Source of the DNA: Lachnospiraceae bacterium
GTDB taxonomy: Bacteria > Bacillota > Clostridia > Lachnospirales > Lachnospiraceae
Reading direction: 5' to 3'
NCBI GenBank assembly: GCA_017558145.1
Contig: JAFYWF010000079.1
Location: 1 to 56,816, forward strand
Length of the DNA: 56,816 bases
The translations under genes were made by a program, and so were the position numbers. The notes beneath the pieces are model-generated. The model saw nothing but the letters and a program-made list of their open reading frames with translations. It did not search any database and was not told the DNA's origin. Within the stretch, counting starts at the first letter, position 1. Every line of letters begins with the position of its first letter. Shown in pieces: positions 23,795-32,856 of the stretch.

Positions 23795-24450
23795 ATGACA
23801 GAACAAAAGAGTTTCAAAAAACGTGTGAAAGAAACAGTCATTCAGAACGCTTATTCATATAAAAAATATTTTGTAGATTATGAATATTTACTTTTCTCGA
23901 CTGCATTCGTGAATAATAAGTATTATATTGTTTCTGCATATAATGACAATTATTTGCATCTTACAGGATTGCATACAAGTTTGAATGCTACTGATTTTTT
24001 TGAAAAGTGCTATACAGGAACTTTGGAAGAAAGTGATTTCGACTTTTGTAAAAGTGGACAAAACGAAAGTGAAGTAAAAGGTTCTGTTAGAAGAAAAATC
24101 AATTCATTACCAACTATTATGGATATATTTAATGTGGGGACATCTGTTGAAGAAGATTTTGAGAAGAATAGAATCAGATGTGCGTTAGCGGCTGGAAATG
24201 TAAGTGCGACATTAGGATTCGTAGTAGCAGGAAAAGCGAAGCCGATGACTTATTAAAAGGGAATGAACTAAATTCTGCGAAAGCAAAGAAATTAGACTTG
24301 GTTTTCCGTAGAAAATCTGGTGAAAACAGATTTACAGAAATGTTGATTGGGGATGAGCACAGATTATTAGAATATAAAGGTACTTTAGCTGATTTGCTTT
24401 CGGAAGAATTATTATCACTTATCAATACAGATGTAAAAACAGGAGAATAG
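23795..24450 (+). pseudogene. PBECR4-like nuclease domain protein, frameshifted
   Basis: ATG at 23795 follows GGAGG. The first 152 residues in frame match PBECR4-type proteins (BECR-fold nuclease superfamily): KYFVDYEYLLFSTAF near 26-40, HLTGLHTSLNATDFFEKC near 56-73, then KGSVRRKINSLP near 101-112. The frame hits TAA at 24254, but similarity continues in the -1 frame from 24250 (LLKGNELNSAKAKKLDLVF to the end at 24450). One base (a T near 24250) appears lost. An intact product would be about 218 residues. No convincing slippery heptamer is present, so mutation or sequencing error is more likely than programmed shifting. Family recognised from memory. Confidence 0.72.
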
Positions 24451-24453
24451 AAA

Positions 24454-24495
24454 AAATCCCTTCCATTTTTTATGCGAGGAAGGGATTTCTTTTTA
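24454..24495 (+). terminator. Terminator after PBECR4-like gene
   Basis: AAATCCCTTCC pairs with GGAAGGGATTT and is followed by CTTTTTA. Confidence 0.85.
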
Positions 24496-24631
24496 TAAAA
24501 CACTAACTAAATGACATTGATTTGTTTAGATATCTTTTTTTAACAAAACTATTGAATTCTATTTTAAATTCACTTAGGCTTATGGAAGGACGTTTGAAAA
24601 TGAAAGAAAGAGTAAGGATGGATTGTTATTT

Positions 24632-25471
24632 ATGAAATTTACAAAAATGCAAGGTGCAGGAAATGATTATGTTTATATCAACGGATTCACGGAAAAAATA
24701 TCACAGGAAGATAAGCCGGATTGGGTAAGAAAAGTCAGCGACAGACATTTTGGAATCGGAAGTGATGGAGCGATTTTTATTAATCCATCGGATGAGGCGG
24801 ATTTCGAGATGGAGATGTATAACGCAGACGGTACTCGTTCTGAAATGTGTGGAAATGGGATGCGTTGTGTAGGAAAATTTGTATATGATAAGGGTCTTAC
24901 TGATAAGACTCAATTTACGGTTGTGAGTGCCGGAAAAATAAAGTATTTGGATTTGACCATAGAAAACGGCAAAGCAACACAGATTAAAGTAAACATGGGA
25001 GAACCGATTTTGGAAGCAAAGCAGGTGCCTGTGGTAAGTGAAAATGAACAGGTAATTGATGAACCAATTTTTATTCCGGAGTTGGAAAAAAATTATAGAA
25101 TGACCTGTGTTTCCATGGGAAATCCTCATGCGATTGTATTTATGGAAGATGTGAAGAATTTAGAGATAGAAAAAATAGGTCCCTATTTTGAAAATCATGA
25201 AAGATTTCCTAATCGAACCAATACGGAATTTGTAAAAGTGTTAGATAGAAACAATGTACAGATGCGAGTATGGGAAAGAGGAACAGGAGAAACCTTAGCT
25301 TGTGGGACAGGTTGTTGTGCAACTGCGGTGGCATGTATTTTAAACGGATTTACAGACGATGAAGTAACGGTTCATGTATTAGGTGGAAAAATCAAAATTT
25401 TCTGGAACAGAGAAGAAAACGTGGTTTACATGACGGGACCGGCGGAAACTGTGTTTGAGGGTGAAATTTAA
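24632..25471 (+). CDS. dapF: Diaminopimelate epimerase
   Basis: A 279-residue DapF that interconverts LL- and meso-diaminopimelate for lysine and peptidoglycan synthesis in the cytoplasm. The start MKFTKMQGAGNDYV is the family N-terminus. The two catalytic cysteines are Cys73 (EMCGNGMRC) and Cys224 (LACGTGCC). An in-frame TTG at 24623 lies closer to the AAGGA ribosome site (4 nt) than the ATG at 24632 (13 nt), so three extra residues are possible. It seems to be a single gene, closed by a long hairpin. Confidence 0.95.
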   Translation: MKFTKMQGAGNDYVYINGFTEKISQEDKPDWVRKVSDRHFGIGSDGAIFINPSDEADFEMEMYNADGTRSEMCGNGMRCVGKFVYDKGLTDKTQFTVVSAGKIKYLDLTIENGKATQIKVNMGEPILEAKQVPVVSENEQVIDEPIFIPELEKNYRMTCVSMGNPHAIVFMEDVKNLEIEKIGPYFENHERFPNRTNTEFVKVLDRNNVQMRVWERGTGETLACGTGCCATAVACILNGFTDDEVTVHVLGGKIKIFWNREENVVYMTGPAETVFEGEI

Positions 25472-25486
25472 AAGTGAAATAATAAA

Positions 25487-25573
25487 AAGGAGACTGTTGT
25501 AAAATCCTAGTTACGAACTTCAATATTGGAAGAAGTTGTAGCGGCATGTTTTATAACAGTCTCTTATGTTTTT
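25487..25573. terminator. Long convergent hairpin between dapF and minus-strand gene
   Basis: GAGACTGTTGTAAAA pairs with TTTTATAACAGTCTC; an inner AACTTC/GAAGAAGTT helix lies within the 50-nt loop. T-rich DNA lies on the dapF exit side. It probably serves both converging genes. Confidence 0.65.
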
Positions 25574-25585
25574 ATAAAAATTATT

Positions 25586-26269
25586 TTATTGTTCAAGATA
25601 TTTTAAATATAGTAATGCGTTATCAATATGTTCCGTATCTGTTAATATACCAAAATAGGCATCTGTACCGGGATAACAAGAAGTTTCCTGAATCTTATCA
25701 ACTTGATCAATTCGAATACCGATAGGAACTAAATCACTACTTTCATCATAAGGATGATCTGCATAATATAATCTATCACCATAAGTATCTAAATCTTTTT
25801 GAGGAATAAGTTGACTTAAATCCTGAAAAAATCCTTGATTACCATAAAACATAAAATTCACACTATCAGCTAAAACCACATCTAATTTTCCGGCCATTGC
25901 ATTGGTAGAAAATTTTTGACTATAGGTTGTTGCATACGGAGAAGTAGATGCCTCATCAATGTAATAGGTGGAATCTAAAAGAATCTGTTGCTTCTTAGAA
26001 TTTAAATTCAAATAATTTGCCAAATCTTCCATCATGACTTCGTCTTCTACATTAGGAAAGGCATTAATCAAAGCAATCGATAATACCGTTTCTTTTTTGG
26101 TAATAATTCCATGCAAAATGCTACCAAACATGCAGGCTAAAAAAACGGTAATGATTACATGAAGTTTATAATAATCCCAAAAATATTCTAATTTTTTGGA
26201 AAAAGGTTCCTGACTTAATTTTTCGTGTTGCATACGAATTTCATCACGCAGGGAATCTGTATTCTTCAT
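25586..26269 (-). CDS. Membrane-anchored extracytoplasmic protein, unknown
   Basis: A 227-residue protein: a charged N-terminal segment, one membrane helix at about residues 38-56 (LHVIITVFLACMFGSILHGI), then an external domain of 170 residues. The external part has alternating strand/helix patterns (KLDVVLADSVNFMFYGNQG, then DLVPIGIRID) reminiscent of the C-terminal lobe of extracellular solute-binding proteins. This type is frequent in Lachnospiraceae and has no known function. GGAGA precedes the ATG by 8 bp. It is convergent with dapF and appears to be a lone gene. Confidence 0.65.
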   Translation of the reverse strand: MKNTDSLRDEIRMQHEKLSQEPFSKKLEYFWDYYKLHVIITVFLACMFGSILHGIITKKETVLSIALINAFPNVEDEVMMEDLANYLNLNSKKQQILLDSTYYIDEASTSPYATTYSQKFSTNAMAGKLDVVLADSVNFMFYGNQGFFQDLSQLIPQKDLDTYGDRLYYADHPYDESSDLVPIGIRIDQVDKIQETSCYPGTDAYFGILTDTEHIDNALLYLKYLEQ

Positions 26270-26570
26270 TTCGAATCTCCATAAAGTTTTATAAATAAAA
26301 GGTGGTTATACATTTAAAAATAAAAACTGTCTTCTTTAAATAGTTTTAAACCATTTCTATCTTAATAGGAGAAAAGAATGGTGTCAATAAAAGTAAAATT
26401 AAGTTTTTATAAAATTTGTAAACAAAGTAATGTTTGTTGAAAGTTTTTTTGGAATGTAATAAACTTAAAAGTAATAAATAAGAAAATGCAAGTAGAGTTT
26501 ACGTATTTTGTAGCAAAACGAAAGGAGAACATCTCTAAAGTATTGAAAAACAGAGATGATAAAGGGAAAA
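26270..26570. other. Divergent intergenic region
   Basis: About 300 bp between the minus-strand membrane protein and the DUF6106-like gene. AT-rich with several T runs. I see no reliable promoter boxes, hairpin or small frame. Confidence 0.5.
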
Positions 26571-27065
26571 ATGAATGAAACATATTATGAAGTTATGGTA
26601 ACGAGAAAAGGATCACCGATGATCAAGGTGGCACAGATTGCATCAGCATTTTTAGCGGGGATTTTTGCTGTAGCTATGGTTATGGGATTTATATGGGGAA
26701 TCCTTTTGGCAGCAGCTTTTGGTGTAGCTTGTTATATGTTGACTATTTTTAGTGTGGTTGAATATGAATATCTATATGTAGATAAAGAACTGCAGATTGA
26801 TCGAATCTTAGGAAAAAGCAGTCGAAAAAGAATGGAAACATTGGATTTAAATCAGTTAGAAATATTAGCGCCGGTTCGTTCTCATGAGTTAGATTCTTAT
26901 CGCAACCGTAACGGAAAAAAAGTAGATTATAGTTCCGGAGAAGGAGCTGGTGAAAATCCAAAGTATATGTTAATTGTTGGTGATAAGCAAGTGATTTTTG
27001 AACCGACACCTGAAATGGTAAAAACGATTCATATGTTTGCACCAAGAAAGGTATTTACATATTAG
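26571..27065 (+). CDS. DUF6106-like membrane protein
   Basis: A 164-residue protein. Residues 1-18 (MNETYYEVMVTRKGSP) form the family-typical start, two closely spaced membrane helices lie at about 22-42 and 47-62, and a cytoplasmic beta-rich domain follows (VVEYEYLYVDKELQIDRILGKSSRKR, later KYMLIVGDKQVIFEP). This matches what I know as DUF6106; the domain resembles a PH-like fold but that is a guess. The ATG at 26571 has AAAGGG upstream; an ATG 15 bp earlier has no ribosome site. It lies about 80 bp before deoB. Confidence 0.7.
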   Translation: MNETYYEVMVTRKGSPMIKVAQIASAFLAGIFAVAMVMGFIWGILLAAAFGVACYMLTIFSVVEYEYLYVDKELQIDRILGKSSRKRMETLDLNQLEILAPVRSHELDSYRNRNGKKVDYSSGEGAGENPKYMLIVGDKQVIFEPTPEMVKTIHMFAPRKVFTY

Positions 27066-27143
27066 TTTTGGATAAAATAAGAGAATAAGTTTAACGGTAT
27101 CTCAAAGGTTTTGTTTTTTAATAGGAAACAAGAAAGGGGAAAT

Positions 27144-28316
27144 ATGGTAGATAGAAGAGTCTTTTTGATTGTATTGGATAGCTATGGTATAGGAGAGCTT
27201 CCTGACGCGTCTGAATTTGGGGACGTGGGATGTAATACTCTTCGTTCTATAAGTAAGTCGAAAGAATATGATACTCCATTAATGGGAAGAATGGGATTAT
27301 TTCATATTGATGGAATTGATTATATAGAGAAAAACGACGCACCTATAGCAGCTTATGGAAGATTAGCAGAAGCATCCAAGGGAAAAGATACTACGATAGG
27401 TCATTGGGAGATTGCAGGATTAATATCAGAAAGTCCGCTTCCAACTTATCCGGAAGGATTTCCCCAGGAAGTGATAGAGGAATTTTGTCGTTTGACCGGC
27501 AGAGGAGTTCTTTGCAACAGACCGTATTCCGGTACGGAAGTAATTAAAGACTATGGGGAAGAACATATAAAAACAGGGAAATTAATTGTGTATACATCTG
27601 CAGATAGTGTATTTCAAATTGCAGCTCATGAAGATATAGTGCCGGTAGAACAATTGTATCAATATTGCGAAATGGCCAGAGATTTGCTACAAGGGAAACA
27701 TGGTGTGGGCAGAGTGATTGCAAGGCCTTTCGTGGGAGAAGTTGGCAAGTTTATCAGAACATCGAGGAGACATGATTATTCCTTGTTACCTCCAAAAACA
27801 ACCATGTTGGATGTATTGCAGATGGCCGGATATGCTACCCGTGGTGTGGGGAAAATTTATGACATTTTTGCGGGAAAAGGTATCAGTGATACGGTACGAA
27901 TTGAAAATAATTCGGATGGTATGAAAAAAACATTGGCAATCATGGAAGATGATTTTCGTGGACTTTGTTTTGTGAATTTAGTAGATTTTGATATGGTGTA
28001 TGGTCACAGAAATGATATCGATGGTTATGCTAAGGCTGCTACGACCTTTGATAAAGAATTGCACATTTTAATAGAAAAAATGAGAGATAGTGACATTCTT
28101 ATGATTACAGCAGACCATGGTTGTGATCCGGGATTTAGAGGAACGGATCACTCACGAGAATATGTGCCGTTATTAATTTATGGAAAAGATATTAAGGCAG
28201 GTGTTAATTTGCATACTAGGGATTCCTTTGCCGATGTCGCTGCAACGATACAAGATATCTTTGAGGTTGAGCAACAAACTTCAGGGATTAGCTTTAAAAA
28301 TGAGATATTAAAATAG
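27144..28316 (+). CDS. deoB: Phosphopentomutase
   Basis: A 390-residue DeoB that interconverts ribose-1-P or deoxyribose-1-P with the 5-phosphates. It belongs to the alkaline-phosphatase superfamily; metal and nucleophile residues appear in LIVLDSYGIGELPDA (start), the GKDTTIGHWE loop carrying the catalytic Thr, and TADHGCDPGFRGTDHSRE near the end. AAAGGGGAA precedes the ATG at 27144; the frame is open upstream but lacks homology there. It is the first of four nucleoside-catabolism genes (deoB-cdd-pdp-deoC) and feeds deoC. Confidence 0.96.
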   Translation: MVDRRVFLIVLDSYGIGELPDASEFGDVGCNTLRSISKSKEYDTPLMGRMGLFHIDGIDYIEKNDAPIAAYGRLAEASKGKDTTIGHWEIAGLISESPLPTYPEGFPQEVIEEFCRLTGRGVLCNRPYSGTEVIKDYGEEHIKTGKLIVYTSADSVFQIAAHEDIVPVEQLYQYCEMARDLLQGKHGVGRVIARPFVGEVGKFIRTSRRHDYSLLPPKTTMLDVLQMAGYATRGVGKIYDIFAGKGISDTVRIENNSDGMKKTLAIMEDDFRGLCFVNLVDFDMVYGHRNDIDGYAKAATTFDKELHILIEKMRDSDILMITADHGCDPGFRGTDHSREYVPLLIYGKDIKAGVNLHTRDSFADVAATIQDIFEVEQQTSGISFKNEILK

Positions 28317-28356
28317 AATATTGTCAAAATACAATTCATATAAGGTGAGGTGCCAT

Positions 28357-28776
28357 ATGACCAAAGAAGAATTGGTAAAAGTAGCTTACGAAGCACAAAA
28401 ATTTTCTTACAGCCCTTATTCGGGATTTCAGGTGGGAGCAGCACTTTTAACGAAGGGGGGAAAAGTATATACCGGATGCAATATTGAAAATGCAGCCTTT
28501 TCGCCTACAAATTGTGCTGAAAGGACAGCGTTCTTTAAGGCGGTTTCTGAAGGAGAAAAACAGTTTGAAGCTATTGCAATCGTAGGAAACAAAGCAGGGA
28601 GTCCTAAGGAACAATGGGAGTTTTGTACTCCTTGTGGCGTCTGCAGACAGGTTATGCTGGAGTTTGTAGACCCTGAGAATTTTGTAATCTATGCAGGGAA
28701 AGGAAACGAAATTCGATGTTTTACTTTGAAAGAATTACTGCCGGAAAGTTTTTCACCAAGCATGGTAAGTGAGTAA
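28357..28776 (+). CDS. cdd: Cytidine deaminase
   Basis: A 139-residue tetrameric-type cytidine deaminase that converts (deoxy)cytidine to (deoxy)uridine. Zinc ligands and the catalytic Glu are in NCAERTA and PCGVCRQ; the substrate-binding FSYSPYSGFQVGAAL and NIENAAF segments are present. The ATG at 28357 follows AAGGTGAGG; an upstream TTG at 28321 would add 12 unsupported residues. It sits 40 bp after deoB and feeds uridine to the phosphorylase downstream. Confidence 0.96.
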   Translation: MTKEELVKVAYEAQKFSYSPYSGFQVGAALLTKGGKVYTGCNIENAAFSPTNCAERTAFFKAVSEGEKQFEAIAIVGNKAGSPKEQWEFCTPCGVCRQVMLEFVDPENFVIYAGKGNEIRCFTLKELLPESFSPSMVSE

Positions 28777-28825
28777 GAATGAAAAATAATAGATTGGCAT
28801 TCACAGATGGATGGGGGATTGAGAT

Positions 28826-30148
28826 ATGAGAATGTATGATTTGATTTCCAAGAAAAGAAATGGTGGGACGTTAAATAAAGAAGAAATGACGCATTTGATT
28901 GAAGGATATGTGAAAGGGGAAATTCCGGACTATCAAATGTCGGCCTTTTTGATGGCAGTATATTTTCAGGGAATGACCAAAGAAGAAACTTCCATTATGA
29001 CTGACCTTGTGGCAAGAAGTGGAGATGTAGTGGATTTGTCTTCTATTGAAGGAATTAAAGTAGATAAACATTCTACCGGTGGTGTAGGAGATAAAACGAC
29101 TCTGATTGTAGGTCCTTTGGCAGCAGCTTGTGGTGTAAAGGTTGCGAAAATGTCAGGAAGAGGGCTAGGTCATACGGGAGGTACGGTAGATAAGTTGGAA
29201 GCGATTCCCGGCATGCGTGTCAGTTTAGATAGAAATGAGTTTTTAGAGATTGTAAATAAGATAGGCATTAGTGTCATAGGACAATCCGGTAATTTAACTC
29301 CGGCAGATAAAAAATTATATGCGTTGCGCGATGTGACAGCTACGGTAGAAAGCATTCCGTTGATTGCAGTTTCTATTATGGGGAAAAAGTTGGCAGCAGG
29401 CAGTGATTGTATTTTGTTAGATGTAAAAACCGGAAGTGGTGCTTTCATGAATACGGTAGAAGATTCGTTAGCATTGGCAAAAGAAATGGTTAGCATTGGA
29501 GAAAGTGCGGGAAAGAAGACCGTAGCATTGATTACCAATATGGATATTCCTTTGGGAAATAATATTGGAAACAGTTTGGAAGTGATAGAAGCTGTAGAAA
29601 CTTTACAAAATAAAGGACCTGAAGATCTTACCAAAGTGTGTATAGAATTGGCGGCAAATATGTTATTTTTGGCAAATAAAGGTGATATGGAAAGTTGCTA
29701 TCAACAAGTAAAAGAAGCGTTAGAAAATGGAACAGCACTTCAAAAATTTGCAGAAATGGTGGAAGCACAAGGCGGTGACAAGAGTGTCATTTATGACGTT
29801 TCTAAATTCGAAAAAGCTGCTTTTGAAAAAGAAGTACTTAGTCCTGTTGACGGATACATCACTTTTATGGATACCAAAGAGTGTGGTGTAGCATCCTGTA
29901 TTTTAGGAGCAGGAAGAGAAACAAAAGAGGATGATATTGATTATTCCGCCGGAATCATGCTAGTGAAAAAGACAGGAGATAAAGTACAAAAAGGTGATGT
30001 TTTGGCAGTTCTTTATAGTAGTTGTGCTGAGAAAATAGAACCCGCAGCAAAACATTTCTTGGAAGCAGTAAGAATAGAAGAACAGCCGGCAGAAACACAA
30101 AAATTGATTTATGCCAGGGTAACAGCAGACCAAACGGAATGGGCATAA
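28826..30148 (+). CDS. pdp: Pyrimidine-nucleoside phosphorylase
   Basis: A 440-residue enzyme that splits uridine, deoxyuridine or thymidine with phosphate. The signature is intact: KHSTGGVGDKTTLIVGPLAA near 81-100, SGRGLGHTGGTVDKLEAIPG near 110-129, and a phosphate-binding KTGSGAFM near 200. The C-terminal alpha/beta domain ends normally. It fits the broad-specificity Pdp of Gram-positives better than DeoA, but the two are hard to separate by eye. Product sugars go to DeoB and DeoC of the same operon. Confidence 0.95.
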   Translation: MRMYDLISKKRNGGTLNKEEMTHLIEGYVKGEIPDYQMSAFLMAVYFQGMTKEETSIMTDLVARSGDVVDLSSIEGIKVDKHSTGGVGDKTTLIVGPLAAACGVKVAKMSGRGLGHTGGTVDKLEAIPGMRVSLDRNEFLEIVNKIGISVIGQSGNLTPADKKLYALRDVTATVESIPLIAVSIMGKKLAAGSDCILLDVKTGSGAFMNTVEDSLALAKEMVSIGESAGKKTVALITNMDIPLGNNIGNSLEVIEAVETLQNKGPEDLTKVCIELAANMLFLANKGDMESCYQQVKEALENGTALQKFAEMVEAQGGDKSVIYDVSKFEKAAFEKEVLSPVDGYITFMDTKECGVASCILGAGRETKEDDIDYSAGIMLVKKTGDKVQKGDVLAVLYSSCAEKIEPAAKHFLEAVRIEEQPAETQKLIYARVTADQTEWA

Positions 30149-30224
30149 CGTAACAAAATTCAGTACTTTTGTAAGAATAGAGAAAATACATCTTCTGAAA
30201 GGATAAAATTGGAGAACAAAAAAT

Positions 30225-30893
30225 ATGACAAAAGAACAATTATTTTCGTATGTGGATCATACCCAATTAAAGGCTTTTGCAACATGGGAAGATATTAAGA
30301 AGTTGTGTGAGGAGTCGATACAATATCAAACAGCATCCGTATGTGTGCCACCTTGCTATATTAAACGAATCGCAGATACCTATCAGAATAAAATTAATAT
30401 TTGTACAGTAGTTGGTTTTCCTTTGGGCTACAGTACCACGGAGGCAAAAATAGAGGAAGTAAAAACAGCTATTGCCGATGGTGCAAGCGAAATTGATATG
30501 GTGGTAAATATTTCGGATGTGAAAAATGGAGATTTCCAAAAGGTAGAAGAAGAAATCAAAGCACTCAGGAATGCTTGCGGCAATCATATTTTAAAAGTGA
30601 TAATCGAAACTTGTTATCTCACGAGAGAAGAAAAAATTGCAATGTGTCAAGCGGTAACGAAGGCGAAAGCGGATTATATAAAAACATCCACAGGATTTGG
30701 TACAGGTGGAGCAACACTGGAGGATGTCATTTTAATGAAGCAAAATATTGGAGCAGAGGTAAAAATAAAAGCGGCAGGTGGAATTCGTACGAAAGAAGAT
30801 ATGATAGCTTTTGTTGAGGCAGGATGCAGTCGTTTAGGAACCAGTTCTGCAATTGATATTTTAGTAAATCAGGAAAGTGCCGGAGCATATTAA
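30225..30893 (+). CDS. deoC: Deoxyribose-phosphate aldolase
   Basis: A 222-residue TIM-barrel class I aldolase that cleaves 2-deoxyribose-5-P to acetaldehyde and glyceraldehyde-3-P. Catalytic residues are visible: Asp91 in EIDMVVN, the Schiff-base Lys153 in YIKTSTGFGTGGAT, and Lys182 in IKAAGGIRT. Last gene of the nucleoside operon, 76 bp after pdp, with a terminator downstream. Confidence 0.96.
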   Translation: MTKEQLFSYVDHTQLKAFATWEDIKKLCEESIQYQTASVCVPPCYIKRIADTYQNKINICTVVGFPLGYSTTEAKIEEVKTAIADGASEIDMVVNISDVKNGDFQKVEEEIKALRNACGNHILKVIIETCYLTREEKIAMCQAVTKAKADYIKTSTGFGTGGATLEDVILMKQNIGAEVKIKAAGGIRTKEDMIAFVEAGCSRLGTSSAIDILVNQESAGAY

Positions 30894-30934
30894 ATTTGTA
30901 ATATTATGAGAAAATTGTAAAATGGAAAGCGAGA

Positions 30935-30967
30935 AAAGATTGTGGAATACGCACAATCTTTTTTTGT
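30935..30967 (+). terminator. Terminator of deo operon
   Basis: AAAGATTGTG pairs with CACAATCTTT around a short loop and continues into a T7 run. Confidence 0.9.
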
Positions 30968-30978
30968 CGTAAAACTTC

Positions 30979-31007
30979 TTGTGAACAGAAAACGCATGTG
31001 ATAGAAT
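30979..31007 (+). promoter_or_regulatory. Sigma-A-like promoter of glnS
   Basis: TTGTGA (30979-30984) and TAGAAT (31002-31007) are 17 bp apart, about 92 bp before the start codon. No T-box features (specifier hairpin, TGGNACC box) are found in the leader. Confidence 0.65.
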
Positions 31008-31098
31008 GTAATCTAGCTAGAGTTTGCCTATATGGAAGAAAAAGGCAATCCTCAAGAGTTTTAAGAGGAGTAAATCTTTAGAAGAGGAGTACAGGAAA

Positions 31099-32799
31099 AT
31101 GAGTACAGAAAAAATAGAAAATGTAGAAGAAACAAAAGAAGTTGTTTCTAAAAACTTTATTGAACAGATTATTGACAAGGATCTTGCGGAAGGAGTATAT
31201 GATACTGTTCATACCAGATTCCCACCGGAACCAAATGGCTATCTTCATATTGGACATGCAAAAAGTATTTTATTAAATTACGGACTTGCACAGAAATATA
31301 ACGGAAAATTTAATATGCGTTTCGATGATACTAATCCGACTAAGGAAAAAATCGAATTCGTAGAATCTATTAAAAAAGATATTGAATGGCTTGGAGCTGA
31401 TTGGGAAGACAGACTTTTCTTTGCATCTGATTATTTTGGAGAAATGTATGAAGGTGCTGTAAAATTAATTAAAAAAGGAAAAGCATATGTTTCCGATTTA
31501 TCTGCAGAACAGATTCGTGAATACAGAGGTACTTTAACAGAACCAGGAAAAGAAGATCCAGGTTCTTTAAGAAGTATTGAAGAAAACCTTCAGTTATTCG
31601 AAGATATGAAAAATGATAAGTTCAAAGATGGAGAAAAAGTTCTTCGTGCGAGAATTGATATGGCTTCTCCTAACATGAACATGAGAGACCCTGTTATTTA
31701 CCGTGTAGCACATATGTCTCACCACAATACAGGAAATCAGTGGGTAATCTACCCAATGTACGATTTTGCTCATCCAATCGAAGATGCAATTGAAGGAATC
31801 ACACATTCTATTTGTACCTTGGAATTTGAAGATCATAGACCACTTTATGATTGGGTAGTAAGAGAATTAGAATATCCACAGCCACCAAAACAGATTGAAT
31901 TTGCAAAAATGTATCTTACAAATGTAGTAACAGGTAAGAGATATATTAAAAAATTAGTAGAAGACGGTATTGTGGATGGATGGGATGATCCAAGACTTGT
32001 ATCCATTGCAGCTTTAAGAAGAAGAGGATTTACACCGGAATCTATCAAACTTTTCGTAGACTTATGTGGAGTAAGTAAAGCAAACTCTTCTGTAGAATAC
32101 TCTATGTTAGAGTACTGTATCCGTGAAGATTTAAAATTAAAGAAATCTCGAGTAATGGCAGTTCTTGATCCAATTAAGTTAGTAATTGATAACTATCCAG
32201 AAGGACAAACAGAAATGTTAGATGCTCCTAATAACTTGGAAAATGAAGAATTAGGAAATCGTCAGGTACCATTTGGTCGTGAACTTTGGATTAATAGAGA
32301 TGACTTTATGGAAGAACCTGTGAAAAAATATAACAGATTATATCCAGGTAACGAAGTTCGTTTGATGTTTGCTTACTTTGTAACTTGTACACATTGTGTA
32401 AAAGATGAAAACGGAAATGTAGTTGAAGTACATTGTACTTACGATCCAGAAACTAAGAGCGGAAGCGGATTTACTGGAAGAAAAGTAAAAGGTACGATTC
32501 ACTGGGTACCGGTAGAACAGGCTGTGGAAGCAGAAGTTCGTTTATATGAAAACATCATTGATGAAGAAAAAGGTGTATATAACGAAGATGGTAGCTTGAA
32601 CTTAAATCCAAACTCCATTCAGGTATTAAAGAAATGCTATATTGAACCAGTTGTGAAGGGTGCTGAGGCATATGACAGCTTCCAGTTTGTAAGAACCGGT
32701 TTCTTCTGTGTAGATAGCAAAGATTCAACACCGGAAAATTTGGTGTTTAACCGAATTGTATCTTTAAAGAGTTCTTTTAACTTACCAAAGAAAAATTAG
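31099..32799 (+). CDS. glnS: Glutaminyl-tRNA synthetase
   Basis: A 566-residue class I synthetase charging tRNA-Gln directly. [17 protein letters not shown] near 45-61 carries the HIGH motif; [10 protein letters not shown] follows; [18 protein letters not shown] near 350 leads into the beta-barrel anticodon domain. It reads as true GlnRS and not discriminating GluRS. Many Firmicutes lack GlnRS and use GatCAB, so its presence is notable, although it is known in Lachnospiraceae. Codon bias is strong. The ATG at 31099 (GAGGAG upstream) was chosen over an upstream frame extension that has no similarity. Confidence 0.95.
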   Translation: MSTEKIENVEETKEVVSKNFIEQIIDKDLAEGVYDTVHTRFPPEPNGYLHIGHAKSILLNYGLAQKYNGKFNMRFDDTNPTKEKIEFVESIKKDIEWLGADWEDRLFFASDYFGEMYEGAVKLIKKGKAYVSDLSAEQIREYRGTLTEPGKEDPGSLRSIEENLQLFEDMKNDKFKDGEKVLRARIDMASPNMNMRDPVIYRVAHMSHHNTGNQWVIYPMYDFAHPIEDAIEGITHSICTLEFEDHRPLYDWVVRELEYPQPPKQIEFAKMYLTNVVTGKRYIKKLVEDGIVDGWDDPRLVSIAALRRRGFTPESIKLFVDLCGVSKANSSVEYSMLEYCIREDLKLKKSRVMAVLDPIKLVIDNYPEGQTEMLDAPNNLENEELGNRQVPFGRELWINRDDFMEEPVKKYNRLYPGNEVRLMFAYFVTCTHCVKDENGNVVEVHCTYDPETKSGSGFTGRKVKGTIHWVPVEQAVEAEVRLYENIIDEEKGVYNEDGSLNLNPNSIQVLKKCYIEPVVKGAEAYDSFQFVRTGFFCVDSKDSTPENLVFNRIVSLKSSFNLPKKN

Positions 32800-32805
32800 T
32801 TCTTA

Positions 32806-32832
32806 GGGTGGGACTAACCCAAAGTCCCGCCT
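32806..32832 (+). other. Hairpin between glnS and DUF2225 gene
   Basis: GGTGGGACT pairs with AGTCCCGCC (one G-U) around a 7-nt loop. There is no T run, so it may be a processing or stability element and not a terminator. Confidence 0.5.
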
Positions 32833-32856
32833 GATAGAGAGAAAGAGAGGTTTGTT

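Noticed and set aside
24240..24262. Programmed -1 frameshift in the PBECR4-like gene
   Set aside because: No slippery heptamer of the usual form or downstream stimulatory structure is seen; a lost base is simpler.
30968..31098. T-box leader upstream of glnS
   Set aside because: No TGGNACC box, no specifier stem and no terminator/antiterminator pair are visible; only a promoter.
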